Source: Flavobacteriales bacterium UBA5081
GTDB taxonomy: Bacteria; Bacteroidota; Bacteroidia; Flavobacteriales_E; Vicingaceae
Direction of reading: 5' to 3'
Assembly (NCBI GenBank): GCA_002415785.1
Contig: DIAJ01000047.1
Span: forward strand, 88,981 to 105,951
Length of the DNA: 16,971 nucleotides
Shown: one piece after another, positions 1 to 6,752 of the stretch
Layout of the letters: every line of letters starts with the position of its first letter
Numbering within the stretch: the first letter of the stretch is position 1
Position numbers and translations under genes: made by a program
The notes under the pieces: model-generated
The model's database searches: none
The model's input: only the letters and a program-made list of their open reading frames with translations
Told to the model about the DNA's origin: nothing

Positions 1-2
1 TG

Positions 3-48
3 TTTACTTTTTTCATCCCGATAGCTATCGGGAATGGAAAAAAGTAAA
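3..48. repeat. Long imperfect palindrome / hairpin
   Basis: A perfect 16-bp palindrome, CCCGATAGCTATCGGG (17-32), is flanked by complementary 12-bp arms: TTTACTTTTTTC at 3-14 pairs with GAAAAAAGTAAA at 37-48. A small asymmetric internal loop (15-16 against 33-36) separates the two. Folded, it gives a very stable stem on either strand. The left arm is T-rich and the right arm A-rich, so on the minus strand it also carries a terminal T run, and it could act as a bidirectional terminator for a gene beyond the left edge. It could equally be a dispersed repetitive palindrome (REP-like) or a cruciform. What is seen is the symmetry; the function is inference. Confidence 0.7.
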
Positions 49-167
49 GATAGAACAATGAAAACTAATTGGTATAATTGAATCTAATAATTTATAGACA
101 TTCAAATTAAGAAAAAAGAGAAATGATTCAAGAGTTAAAAACCTTCAAACAATTAGTGAATTAAAAC

Positions 168-175
168 TACCTTTG
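168..175 (+). promoter_or_regulatory. Candidate -7 promoter box (TACCTTTG)
   Basis: TACCTTTG matches the Bacteroidota -7 consensus TAnnTTTG and lies 19 bases before the epimerase start codon at 195. No convincing TTG (-33) element is present at the expected spacing, so this is a weak call made from one box. If it is used, the leader is only about a dozen bases. Confidence 0.3.
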
Positions 176-194
176 AAGCTCAGAAAAAAATCGC

Positions 195-1196
195 ATGATT
201 TTAGTCACAGGCGGCACAGGTTTAGTAGGAAGTCACTTATTAGTTAGTCTTTTAAAAGCTAATCAGAAGGTGCGAGCTATTTATAGAAATGCAGAAAAAA
301 TTGAAAAATGTAAAGCCGTTTTTCAAGCTTATGATGAGTTAGATTGTTTCGAGAAGATTGAATGGGTACAAGCCGATTTAATGGATTACTTTAGTTTAAA
401 AGATGCTTTTGAAGGAATAGAATACGTCTATCATTCTGCTGCCATTGTTTCATTTCAATCGAAAGATGCCGGAAAAATGATTGACATTAATGTAGAAGGC
501 ACGGCACACATTGTCAACCTAAGTTTAGATTTTAAGGTTAAAAAACTTTGTTTTATCAGTTCTGTAGCTGCCTTAGGAAGTTATGCCGATAATCGATGCA
601 CAGACGAAAATGCGCTATGGCAAAAAACGAAAAGCACTTCAACTTATTCAATTAGTAAGTACTATGCAGAAAACGAAGTTTGGCGCGCAGCAGAGGAAGG
701 CTTAAATGTGGTAATTGTAAACCCTGCCACAATTATTGGTTTTGGCGATTGGACGGAGAGCAGCTCCACCATTATTAAAAAAGTAGCCGACGGTTTAAAG
801 TTCTACCCGCCCGGAAGCAATGGTTTTGTAGGAGTAAAAGATGTAGTAAAAGCTGCTACACTACTAATGAACGGAGATGTGATCAACAAAAGATACATTT
901 TAGTTTCCGAGAACCTCAGCTTTAAAAAATTACTTTCGAAAATTGCCCAAGAATTAGGAAAACAAGCTCCCAAATACAAAACAACTAAAGGTCTTGCCAA
1001 AATACTTTTGGTTTTAGATCGAATTCGTTCTTTGCTCACTTCAAAAAAAGCTATTCTCACCAAAGAAACCATACATACGGCCTTTAATCAAAAGTGCTTT
1101 TCTGCGGATAAGATAAAAAATGATTTGGGCTTTCAGTTTCAACCTATGGATAAAGTGATTGAGGAAAGTTGCCAGTTGTACAGGAACAATCATTAA
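195..1196 (+). CDS. NAD-dependent epimerase/dehydratase (extended SDR)
   Basis: A 333-residue protein of the extended short-chain dehydrogenase/reductase family, predicted to be a soluble cytoplasmic NAD(P)-dependent enzyme acting on a nucleotide sugar or similar hydroxyl/keto substrate. The Rossmann nucleotide-binding motif GGTGLVG is at residues 6-12 and begins directly after the start codon, which supports the ATG at 195. Asp61 of the ADL segment fits adenine binding. ISS (121-123) supplies the catalytic Ser, and the YSISK segment (151-155) is the YxxxK motif. The substrate cannot be read from the sequence; dihydroflavonol-reductase-like, 3-beta-HSD-like and sugar-epimerase relatives share this pattern. 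It stands alone on the plus strand and converges on the DUF4296 gene with 7 bp between the stop codons, so any terminator must overlap coding sequence. Family assignment is firm, exact reaction unknown. Confidence 0.9.
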   Translation: MILVTGGTGLVGSHLLVSLLKANQKVRAIYRNAEKIEKCKAVFQAYDELDCFEKIEWVQADLMDYFSLKDAFEGIEYVYHSAAIVSFQSKDAGKMIDINVEGTAHIVNLSLDFKVKKLCFISSVAALGSYADNRCTDENALWQKTKSTSTYSISKYYAENEVWRAAEEGLNVVIVNPATIIGFGDWTESSSTIIKKVADGLKFYPPGSNGFVGVKDVVKAATLLMNGDVINKRYILVSENLSFKKLLSKIAQELGKQAPKYKTTKGLAKILLVLDRIRSLLTSKKAILTKETIHTAFNQKCFSADKIKNDLGFQFQPMDKVIEESCQLYRNNH

Positions 1197-1203
1197 CTAT
1201 AGC

Positions 1204-1563
1204 CTACTTCTTCGTCTCCTTCTCCAACTCACCCGAAGCTTCATTTAGATTAATGATTACTTGCTCATAAACTTTCTCCAACTCTTTTGGATGATTGAGG
1301 TAATAACTATAATTGCTGTCGTATTCAGCTCGATTGGTTTCAAACTTTTGAAAAACCGCATTAAAAACGCTGTCTGCCACATAAGTACTGTCTGCAAAGC
1401 GCTGATAACCTAAGCGAAGATAAGCTTCTGCTTTCTGAAACTCAGTTTGCACTTTAATCATGCGTGCTTCATCCCATATATGATCAGGACGATTTTCTTT
1501 TTTTTCACCGCAAGAAGAAAAAATCAGAAAAAGGGTTATTATGCCAATTAGACGAATGCTCAT
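1204..1563 (-). CDS. DUF4296-type lipoprotein
   Basis: A 119-residue small lipoprotein. Residues 1-17 form a signal peptide with a hydrophobic core, and the lipobox FSSC puts the lipidated cysteine at residue 18. A polar stretch, GEKKENRPDH, follows and then an alpha-helical domain (about 28-115) that resembles DUF4296, a family found almost only in Bacteroidota. The molecular function is unknown; it should sit on the periplasmic face of an envelope membrane. Its ATG overlaps the TGA of the upstream dihydroorotase by four bases (ATGA, 1560-1563), a classic arrangement for translational coupling, so it is the last gene of a three-gene leftward unit. Family assignment rests on length, lipobox, helical pattern and neighbourhood rather than on a run profile search. 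Confidence 0.8.
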   Translation of the reverse strand: MSIRLIGIITLFLIFSSCGEKKENRPDHIWDEARMIKVQTEFQKAEAYLRLGYQRFADSTYVADSVFNAVFQKFETNRAEYDSNYSYYLNHPKELEKVYEQVIINLNEASGELEKETKK

Positions 1564-2903
1564 CGATTAAACTTTAAGCGTTTTCCTTTCACACCTTCAT
1601 CAAATTGACCTAAATCATAAGCTAAATGTCCACTTACAAAGGTTTTTTCGATTTGTGCTGAAAAGCTGGAACCTTCAAAAGGCGACCATTTGCATTTAGA
1701 AAGAACATTTTGCTTGCTTACCTCCCAAGGTTTCTCCAAGTTCACCAACACTAAGTCGGCAAAATAGCCTTCTCTGAGGTAGCCTCGCTCTTCCAACTGG
1801 AAGCAATCCGCTACTGAATGAGCTGTTTTATTAACGATGTCTTCCAATGAAAATACACCTTGTCGGTGCATTTCAAACAATGCCGGTAGTGCATGTTGCA
1901 CCAATGGACCTCCGCTTGGAGCATTAAAATAGGAGTTTGACTTTTCTTCTATGGTATGAGGTGCATGATCTGTTGCAATTACATCAATGCGGTTATCTAA
2001 AACTGCCTTTCTAATCTCAGCTCGGTCTTTTGCCGACTTCACCGCCGGGTTCCATTTGATAAATGTACCTTTTTCAGTATAATCTTCATCGCTAAACCAA
2101 AGGTGATGAATACAGGCTTCGGCCGTAATTCGCTTTTCTTTTAAGGGAATGTCATTTCTAAATAAGTCTAATTCTTTGGCTGTAGAAATGTGCAATATAT
2201 GCAATCGACTGTTGTGCTTCTTTGCCAACTCAACAGCCTTTGAAGAGGACAAATAACAAGCTTCAGCACTTCTAATGATGGGGTGTTGTTCAATCGGCAC
2301 TTCTTCGCCATACTTTTGACGTGCTTTTTCCATATTTGCACGAATAGTTGCTTCATCCTCACAGTGAGTAGCAATTAAAAGCGGACATTCAGAAAATATT
2401 TTATCCAATACTTTTTCTTCATCAACCAACATATTTCCAGTTGAAGAACCCATAAATACTTTAACACCGCAAACATCTTTTCCATTAGTTTTCAAAACCT
2501 CATCTAAATTATCGTTTGAGGCTCCCATAAAAAAGGAGTAATTCGCCAATGATTTCCCTTTTGCGATAGCGTACTTATCTTCTAATAACTCTTGGGTTAG
2601 AGCATTGGGAACGGTATTTGGCATTTCCATAAAAGAAGTAATCCCTCCGGCAACTGCTGCTTTTGCTTCTGTATAAATTTCCGCTTTGTGGGTCAGTCCT
2701 GGCTCTCTAAAGTGCACTTGATCGTCAATCATGCCGGGAATTAAGTGCAAGCCTTTAGCATTAATTACTTTTTCGTTAGCTTTAGCAGATAAGCCCGATT
2801 TGCTGATTTCTACAATACGCTCTCCCTCAATGCGAAGGTCGCCCTCGAAAATTTCTCCTTCATTAACAATATTAGCTCCCTGAATGAGCGTTGACTGACT
2901 CAT
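1560..2903 (-). CDS. pyrC: Dihydroorotase (amidohydrolase superfamily)
   Basis: A 447-residue cytoplasmic zinc amidohydrolase, predicted to interconvert N-carbamoyl-L-aspartate and dihydroorotate in pyrimidine synthesis. An N-terminal beta-sandwich strand set leads to the metal motif DDQVHFREPG (residues 60-69), where Gln62 stands where most family members have the first His of HxH. From memory, Gln here is common in Bacteroidota homologues. The other ligands are present: Lys148 (the likely carboxylated lysine, in VKVF), His180 (ATHCED), His238 (LHIS) and Asp312 (TDHAPH). Arg66 and the MPNT segment (94-97) fit substrate binding. The N-terminus matches family starts, so the 32-bp overlap with the upstream glycosyltransferase appears real. 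Allantoinase or dihydropyrimidinase are the alternatives; the REPG motif favours dihydroorotase. Confidence 0.9.
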   Translation of the reverse strand: MSQSTLIQGANIVNEGEIFEGDLRIEGERIVEISKSGLSAKANEKVINAKGLHLIPGMIDDQVHFREPGLTHKAEIYTEAKAAVAGGITSFMEMPNTVPNALTQELLEDKYAIAKGKSLANYSFFMGASNDNLDEVLKTNGKDVCGVKVFMGSSTGNMLVDEEKVLDKIFSECPLLIATHCEDEATIRANMEKARQKYGEEVPIEQHPIIRSAEACYLSSSKAVELAKKHNSRLHILHISTAKELDLFRNDIPLKEKRITAEACIHHLWFSDEDYTEKGTFIKWNPAVKSAKDRAEIRKAVLDNRIDVIATDHAPHTIEEKSNSYFNAPSGGPLVQHALPALFEMHRQGVFSLEDIVNKTAHSVADCFQLEERGYLREGYFADLVLVNLEKPWEVSKQNVLSKCKWSPFEGSSFSAQIEKTFVSGHLAYDLGQFDEGVKGKRLKFNR

Positions 2904-3639
2904 AGTTTTTCTTTTTAAAATTTGGCAAAAGAGAAGATAATCGGAGGTAAATCACCCCGAAAAAAGCTTCTTTAAAAATACCTGTGCTCATTTTACTTTT
3001 TCCCTCTTGTCGATCAGTGAAAATGATGGGCACCTCCACCACCTTAAAGCCAAATTTCCAAGCTTTAAACTTCATTTCAATTTGAAAAGCATAACCTTTA
3101 AATCGAATCCGATCTAATTTAATGGCTTCTAAAACTGAACGGTGATAACACTTAAAACCGGCAGTAGAATCTCGGAAGGGCATTCCGGTAATGAAGCGAA
3201 CATAAACTGAGGCGTAGTAAGACATCAACACCCTGCCCATCGGCCAATTAACCACATTTACTCCAGTCACATAGCGAGAACCTATGGCTAGCTTTGCTCC
3301 GTCTTTTTCACAAGCATAATATAAGTTAACCAAGTCCTCCGGATTGTGGCTAAAATCGGCATCCATCTCAAAAAGATAATCGTAGTCTTTTGCAAGCCCC
3401 CACTTAAAGCCGTGAATATAAGCAGTTCCTAAGCCTTGTTTTCCTTCTCTTTCTTCAATAAAAAGCCTGTCCTTGTGCTTCTCCATCAAGCTTTTTACAA
3501 TCTGAGCTGTGCCATCAGGAGAACCGTCATCTACCACCAAAATATTAAAGTCTTCCTTGAGTGAAAAGACTTTTTCAATGATTTTTTGGATATTCTCCAA
3601 CTCATTGTATGTGGGTATTATAACGAGCTTTTTAGGCAT
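2872..3639 (-). CDS. GT2 glycosyltransferase, polyprenol-phosphate mannosyltransferase-like
   Basis: A 255-residue family-2 glycosyltransferase like DPM1/polyprenol monophosphomannose synthase, which transfers a sugar (classically mannose from GDP-mannose) to a polyprenyl phosphate at the cytoplasmic membrane. The N-terminus has the GT-A start IIPTYNE (7-13), followed by DDGS (37-40), the GLGTAY segment (69-74), the metal-binding DAD (93-95) and the acceptor-side QEGKSKM segment (211-217). No C-terminal GtrA-like membrane domain is present, so it is the short soluble or peripherally attached form. It is the first gene of a leftward unit; its last eleven codons overlap the start of the dihydroorotase gene. 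Upstream on the minus strand lies TACCTTTT (about 3652-3659), one base off the -7 consensus, without a good -33 element. The actual donor sugar is inferred from the family. Confidence 0.88.
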   Translation of the reverse strand: MPKKLVIIPTYNELENIQKIIEKVFSLKEDFNILVVDDGSPDGTAQIVKSLMEKHKDRLFIEEREGKQGLGTAYIHGFKWGLAKDYDYLFEMDADFSHNPEDLVNLYYACEKDGAKLAIGSRYVTGVNVVNWPMGRVLMSYYASVYVRFITGMPFRDSTAGFKCYHRSVLEAIKLDRIRFKGYAFQIEMKFKAWKFGFKVVEVPIIFTDRQEGKSKMSTGIFKEAFFGVIYLRLSSLLPNFKKKNYESVNAHSGS

Positions 3640-3708
3640 TGGCTGAAAAATAAAAGGTAAAAATAATCATTCAACAAACATCTTAATGATATGAGTTCAT
3701 AATCTTTT

Positions 3709-3746
3709 AAAAAAAGAAAAGCCAAAATGAACAAATCACTTTGGCT
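3709..3746 (-). terminator. Rho-independent terminator after the DUF4168-like pair
   Basis: Reading the minus strand, bases 3746-3720 form an 11-bp stem with one G-T wobble (AGCCAAAGTGA paired with TCATTTTGGCT) closed by a 5-base loop. The T-rich tract TTTCTTTTTTT follows directly at 3719-3709. It lies 34 bases past the stop codon of the 3780-4262 gene and before the glycosyltransferase start, so it separates two leftward transcription units. Confidence 0.85.
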
Positions 3747-3779
3747 AATCAATCTATTAACTACTACTGCTACTTACAA

Positions 3780-4262
3780 TTATCCTTGCATCATACTTTG
3801 TAGTTTTTGCTGCAATTCAGGACTTTGTTGAATCATCTGAGCTATTTCTTGATAGCGATTCATTGTTAAGCCTGCTGATTTTATTTTTTCTTGCATCACT
3901 GTTTGTGATTCTTGCTGAATTGTTTGTAGTTTAGGCATTAAATTCTCAATTGCCTTCTCTTCTTCAGCAGTCATTTCAACTTCCTGATTTGGATTTTGCT
4001 GTGCCTGCTGAATCTCAGAAAAACGCTGTACTTCCATGCCTTCTTCTTCAATTTTTGCAATCATGTCTTTTTGAATTTTCTGATTCTCTACTTGAACTTC
4101 CTGAAAAGCATTTGCAAACTTTTGCAGTTCTTCATCAGAAATATCAGGAGTAGCTTGTTGTTGCTGTTGCATTTGCGCTGGCACTTGGTTTACTTGAGCT
4201 TGAACCGCTGTAAGCCCAAATACTGCACAAAAACTAATTGCTATTTTTTTTACTAATTTCAT
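3780..4262 (-). CDS. Secreted Gln-rich DUF4168-like protein (paralogue 2)
   Basis: A 160-residue exported protein. Residues 1-22 form a type I signal peptide (KK n-region, hydrophobic core, cleavage expected after VQA). A Gln-rich linker (24-39) comes next, then two tandem helical units of about 50 residues: 41-91 (SDEEL... RFSEIQQAQQNP) and 97-148 (AEEEK... RYQEIAQMIQQSP). Both units share an EE start, Q and M heptad-like positions, a G(M/L)xxxR(F/Y)xEI turn and a QQ(N/S)P end, which resembles the DUF4168 pattern. It is clearly a paralogue of the lipoprotein encoded 26 bp upstream (4289-4891) but has no lipobox cysteine, so it should be free in the periplasm or secreted. The function is unknown. 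It is last in its unit, before a strong terminator. No enzyme motif is visible. Confidence 0.85.
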   Translation of the reverse strand: MKLVKKIAISFCAVFGLTAVQAQVNQVPAQMQQQQQATPDISDEELQKFANAFQEVQVENQKIQKDMIAKIEEEGMEVQRFSEIQQAQQNPNQEVEMTAEEEKAIENLMPKLQTIQQESQTVMQEKIKSAGLTMNRYQEIAQMIQQSPELQQKLQSMMQG

Positions 4263-4288
4263 AACATTTTGATTTTAAGGTTTAAAAT

Positions 4289-4891
4289 TTATTGTCCTTG
4301 AGTCGGCGCTCCACCCTGATTAGGATTTCCTCCTTGTTGAAGTTGTTGGAAACGCATCATCAACTCTTGGTTTGATTGTATCGCCATAGCTGTTTGTTGA
4401 TACCATTCTTGGCTAAGTCCGGCATCTTCAAGCTTTTTAGTCATTTCTGCTTGTGCAGTCGTTTGAATTTCTTGCAACTTCTGATTAGCTGCTTCGAATG
4501 TCTTCATCTCTTCAGGAGAAGCATCACTCTCTTGGCTAGGGTTTTGCTGAGCCTGCTGAATTTGAGTAAAACGATCTACTTGCATGCCTTCATTTTCAAT
4601 TGCTGTCATCATTTCTTGTTGAAACGATTGATTAACTACTTGCATTTCTTGGGCTATTTCAGCAAACTGCTTCAACTCTTCGTCGCTTAAGTTAGGAGCT
4701 TGAGACTGTGGCTGACCTTGCATTCCTGCCGGAGGTTGTTGCTGCTGGTTAGCAGGGGTTTCATTTTGCATTTGTTCCTGAGGTGCAGTTTCCTCACTTT
4801 GATTACTGTTTTCATCTGCCGGTTGTCCATTGTTGCATGCTGCAAGTCCAACACTAACAAATGCGATAAGGGCTACTTTTTTTAATAGCAT
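4289..4891 (-). CDS. Gln-rich DUF4168-like lipoprotein (paralogue 1)
   Basis: A 200-residue lipoprotein. The signal peptide (1-18) ends in the lipobox LAAC with the lipidated Cys at 19. A long low-complexity linker rich in Gln, Asn, Pro and Glu (20-66) acts as a tether. Two tandem helical units follow, 68-118 (SDEEL... RFTQIQQAQQNP) and 125-175 (PEEMK... WYQQTAMAIQSN), and then a Gly/Gln/Pro-rich tail (184-200). The repeat domain aligns end to end with the 160-residue protein just downstream, so the pair arose by gene duplication; one copy is membrane-anchored and the other soluble. DUF4168-like is the best family match I can suggest; the function is unknown. The domain is amphipathic and Met/Gln-rich with no catalytic signature, which suggests a structural or binding role. 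It is preceded by a 277-bp gene-free region. Confidence 0.85.
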   Translation of the reverse strand: MLLKKVALIAFVSVGLAACNNGQPADENSNQSEETAPQEQMQNETPANQQQQPPAGMQGQPQSQAPNLSDEELKQFAEIAQEMQVVNQSFQQEMMTAIENEGMQVDRFTQIQQAQQNPSQESDASPEEMKTFEAANQKLQEIQTTAQAEMTKKLEDAGLSQEWYQQTAMAIQSNQELMMRFQQLQQGGNPNQGGAPTQGQ

Positions 4892-5168
4892 AATTTTCTT
4901 TAATTAATTTAATTGATATTGAATGAATTGAGCACAAGATAGGAATCGCAGTTAAGCTGCCCAAAAAATCAACTAATTGATTTTCTTAAAGTTTATTAAG
5001 CAAAGTGCTAGTTTTCTGATAAAGAAAAGAGTTAAGGTTTGAGTTTTTTTTAGACTTCTAAGTAAAAAAACAAGGTTGCTTCACTGTTTAGAGAGAAGAG
5101 AGTTAAAAACTAATTAATAGGCACCTCCTGCTTGCAGCAGCTAAGTGTGTTCCAAAAATAACAAAGCA
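4892..5168. other. 277-bp gene-free region upstream of the DUF4168-like pair
   Basis: No ORF on either strand looks real here. It is A+T-rich and holds several inverted repeats: a perfect 8-bp stem at 4965-4984, a weaker CTTAA/TTAAG pair at 4985-5000, and a T8/A7 inverted repeat around 5043-5071. On the minus strand TATTTTTG (5160-5153) matches TAnnTTTG and could be a -7 box, which would give the lipoprotein gene a leader of about 250 bases; no matching -33 element is at a good distance. No clear terminator for the alpha/beta hydrolase gene was found, so read-through from it is possible. Confidence 0.5.
4965..4984 (-). repeat. Perfect inverted repeat in the leader of the DUF4168-like pair
   Basis: AAAATCAA (4965-4972) and TTGATTTT (4977-4984) are perfect reverse complements separated by the 4-base CTAA, about 75 bases before the lipoprotein start at 4891. 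On the minus strand the distal arm ends in a run of six Ts, so it might be a weak terminator or attenuator; it could also be an operator for a dimeric regulator, or chance in A+T-rich DNA. Only the symmetry is certain. Confidence 0.4.
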
Positions 5169-5930
5169 CTATTCCAAAAAATCCTCTACTGCCCTAGAAA
5201 ACTCCTCAGGTGCTTCCGCATGCACCCAATGGCCGGCATTGGAAATTTCTTCTAATTCGTAATTGGGAAATTTGGCTGCTATTTCTGCACCATATTCCGG
5301 CAAAATATAATTTGAGTTTTCTCCACTTATAAATAATGTACTTCCTTCATAAGTTTTATCTGAAATACTCCATTCGCTAATTGGTACAATTTGTTTTTTG
5401 ATTACCGGCAAATTAAATCGCCAAGTATACTCCTCCTTGCTTTTCCGATACAAGTTTTTCAGCAAAAACTGTCGTATACCAAACTCCTTAATTTTTGACT
5501 TTAACTGCTCCTCTGCATCTTTTCGCGATTGAACTTTATTTAAATTCACACTCTCTAAAGCTTCTATAATTCCATAGTGATGAACTTGATAGCTTACAGG
5601 CGCTATGTCTACAACAATGAGCTTCTTTAAACTATTTGGATAATTTACGGCAAACTCCATGGCCGTTTTTCCACCCATGGAATGTCCTAAAATAATCGGC
5701 TGATTAATTTGGTGCTCTTCTATAAAGTTTTTTAAATCTTCTGCCATCAAGCTGTAATCAAATTCATTACTGTGAGGCGACTGTCCGTGATTACGCTGAT
5801 CAACAATCCAAACTTGATAATTCTCCGACCATTTTTTGGCCAGTGTCATCCAATTATCTAATGAACCAAATAAGCCATGTAAAATAATCAAGGCTTGTCC
5901 TTCTCCTAGTTTCTTGTAATTCAATTGCAT
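5169..5930 (-). CDS. Alpha/beta-fold hydrolase (YbfF-like esterase)
   Basis: A 253-residue soluble alpha/beta hydrolase, length and motifs like the YbfF acyl-CoA/short-chain esterase group. The oxyanion-hole HG is at residues 18-19, the VDQRNHGQS segment (43-51) is typical, and the nucleophile elbow GHSMGG (82-87) places the catalytic Ser at 84. Asp108 in VVDIAP matches the acid position reported for YbfF, and His234 in NAGHWVH is the general base, so the triad is complete. Residues 117-195 form a helical cap. There is no signal peptide, so it is cytoplasmic. It lies 17 bp downstream of pdxJ and is probably co-transcribed with it; nothing in the sequence ties its substrate to vitamin B6. Substrate unknown; family assignment firm. 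Confidence 0.9.
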   Translation of the reverse strand: MQLNYKKLGEGQALIILHGLFGSLDNWMTLAKKWSENYQVWIVDQRNHGQSPHSNEFDYSLMAEDLKNFIEEHQINQPIILGHSMGGKTAMEFAVNYPNSLKKLIVVDIAPVSYQVHHYGIIEALESVNLNKVQSRKDAEEQLKSKIKEFGIRQFLLKNLYRKSKEEYTWRFNLPVIKKQIVPISEWSISDKTYEGSTLFISGENSNYILPEYGAEIAAKFPNYELEEISNAGHWVHAEAPEEFSRAVEDFLE

Positions 5931-5947
5931 TTTAATATAATCTTATT

Positions 5948-6682
5948 TTAAACCTCCTCGTGCGACCAATTGAGTTCGCGCAAATAAAGTTGAATCGTAT
6001 TTTCTAAACCGTAGTACAAAGCATCGGAAATGAGCGCATGTCCTATAGAAACCTCCAACAATCCGCTTATGTTCTCTCTGAAGTATTTTAAATTTGTTAA
6101 ATCCAAATCGTGGCCTGCATTAATTCCCAATCCAAGTTCATCTGCTCTTGCTGCTGCTTTTTCATATGGGGCAATCGCTTTTGCAGGATCTTTCGAAAAA
6201 TCCTCTGCATAAGGTCCGGTGTATAATTCAATTCGATCAACATTTATGTTTTGAGCTGCTGCTTCAATTTGTTCAATATCCGTTTCCATAAAAATGGAAG
6301 TTCGAATTCCTGCATTCCGAAATTTATCTAGTACAGGATTCAAAAAATCAGCTTCTCTTAGTACATCCCAGCCGGCATTTGAGGTTAGTACATCCGGCGG
6401 ATCGGGCACTAAAGTTACCTGAGCAGGTTTCACCTCCAATACCAAGTCCATAAACTTTTCATTTGGATATCCTTCAATGTTAAACTCCGTTTTAACTGCC
6501 TTACTCAAATCGTACACATCGCTGTAGCGAATATGCCTTTCATCCGGTCGTGGATGAACAGTTATCCCTTGAGCCCCAAAGCGCTCACAATCCATTGCGA
6601 CTTGTAAAACATTCGGCACATTTCCCCCTCTGGCGTTGCGAAGTGTTGCTACTTTATTAATATTGACACTTAATCTAGTCAT
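5948..6682 (-). CDS. pdxJ: Pyridoxine 5'-phosphate synthase
   Basis: A 244-residue TIM-barrel enzyme that condenses 1-deoxy-D-xylulose 5-phosphate with 3-amino-2-oxopropyl phosphate to pyridoxine 5'-phosphate, the ring-closing step of the DXP-dependent vitamin B6 pathway. The length and the hallmark segments fit closely: SVNINKVATLRNARG (5-19), TVHPRPDERHI (41-51) with His43, NIEGYPN (68-74) with Glu70, LVPDPPD (91-97), INAGHDL (187-193) with His191 and SIGHALI (212-218). His43, Glu70 and His191 correspond to the catalytic residues known in the E. coli enzyme. The start at 6682 matches the family N-terminus. It is transcribed leftward and divergently from the CBS gene at 6753, with a perfect TAnnTTTG box just upstream, and is followed after 17 bp by the hydrolase gene. 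Confidence 0.97.
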   Translation of the reverse strand: MTRLSVNINKVATLRNARGGNVPNVLQVAMDCERFGAQGITVHPRPDERHIRYSDVYDLSKAVKTEFNIEGYPNEKFMDLVLEVKPAQVTLVPDPPDVLTSNAGWDVLREADFLNPVLDKFRNAGIRTSIFMETDIEQIEAAAQNINVDRIELYTGPYAEDFSKDPAKAIAPYEKAAARADELGLGINAGHDLDLTNLKYFRENISGLLEVSIGHALISDALYYGLENTIQLYLRELNWSHEEV

Positions 6683-6711
6683 GAGTTTTCTGTAATATTG
6701 TAGTATTGCCT

Positions 6712-6719
6712 CAAAGTTA
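6712..6719 (-). promoter_or_regulatory. Candidate pdxJ -7 promoter box (TAACTTTG)
   Basis: On the minus strand, bases 6719-6712 read TAACTTTG, a full match to the Bacteroidota -7 consensus TAnnTTTG, 29 bases upstream of the pdxJ start codon. The -33 position (about 6741-6739) reads GTT rather than TTG, so the upstream element is imperfect. The 70-bp gap to the divergent CBS gene must also hold that gene's promoter; only seven-of-eight matches such as TAGTATTG (6701-6708) are visible for it on the plus strand. Confidence 0.45.
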
Positions 6720-6752
6720 GTTTATAATTTAAGAATTTAACGACTGTATAAA

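Noticed and set aside
123..164. A 13-codon ORF (ATG to TAA) just upstream of the epimerase gene, preceded by a purine-rich stretch
   Set aside because: Too short to judge, no recognisable peptide, and such ORFs are frequent by chance in A+T-rich DNA.
3780..4262. The Gln-rich secreted protein as a third Skp/OmpH chaperone
   Set aside because: It lacks the Skp body strands (FAYID...IL and the returning YxIIFD segment) and instead has two short repeated helical units.
3950..4885. Several plus-strand ORFs opposite the two DUF4168-like genes
   Set aside because: They mirror the Gln-rich repeats of the minus-strand genes (giving Leu/Phe/Cys-rich peptides) and have no signal peptide or family pattern.
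5043..5071. T8/A7 inverted repeat resembling a terminator
   Set aside because: Almost all pairs are A-T, with a bulge and tiny central stem; it is more likely low-complexity sequence.
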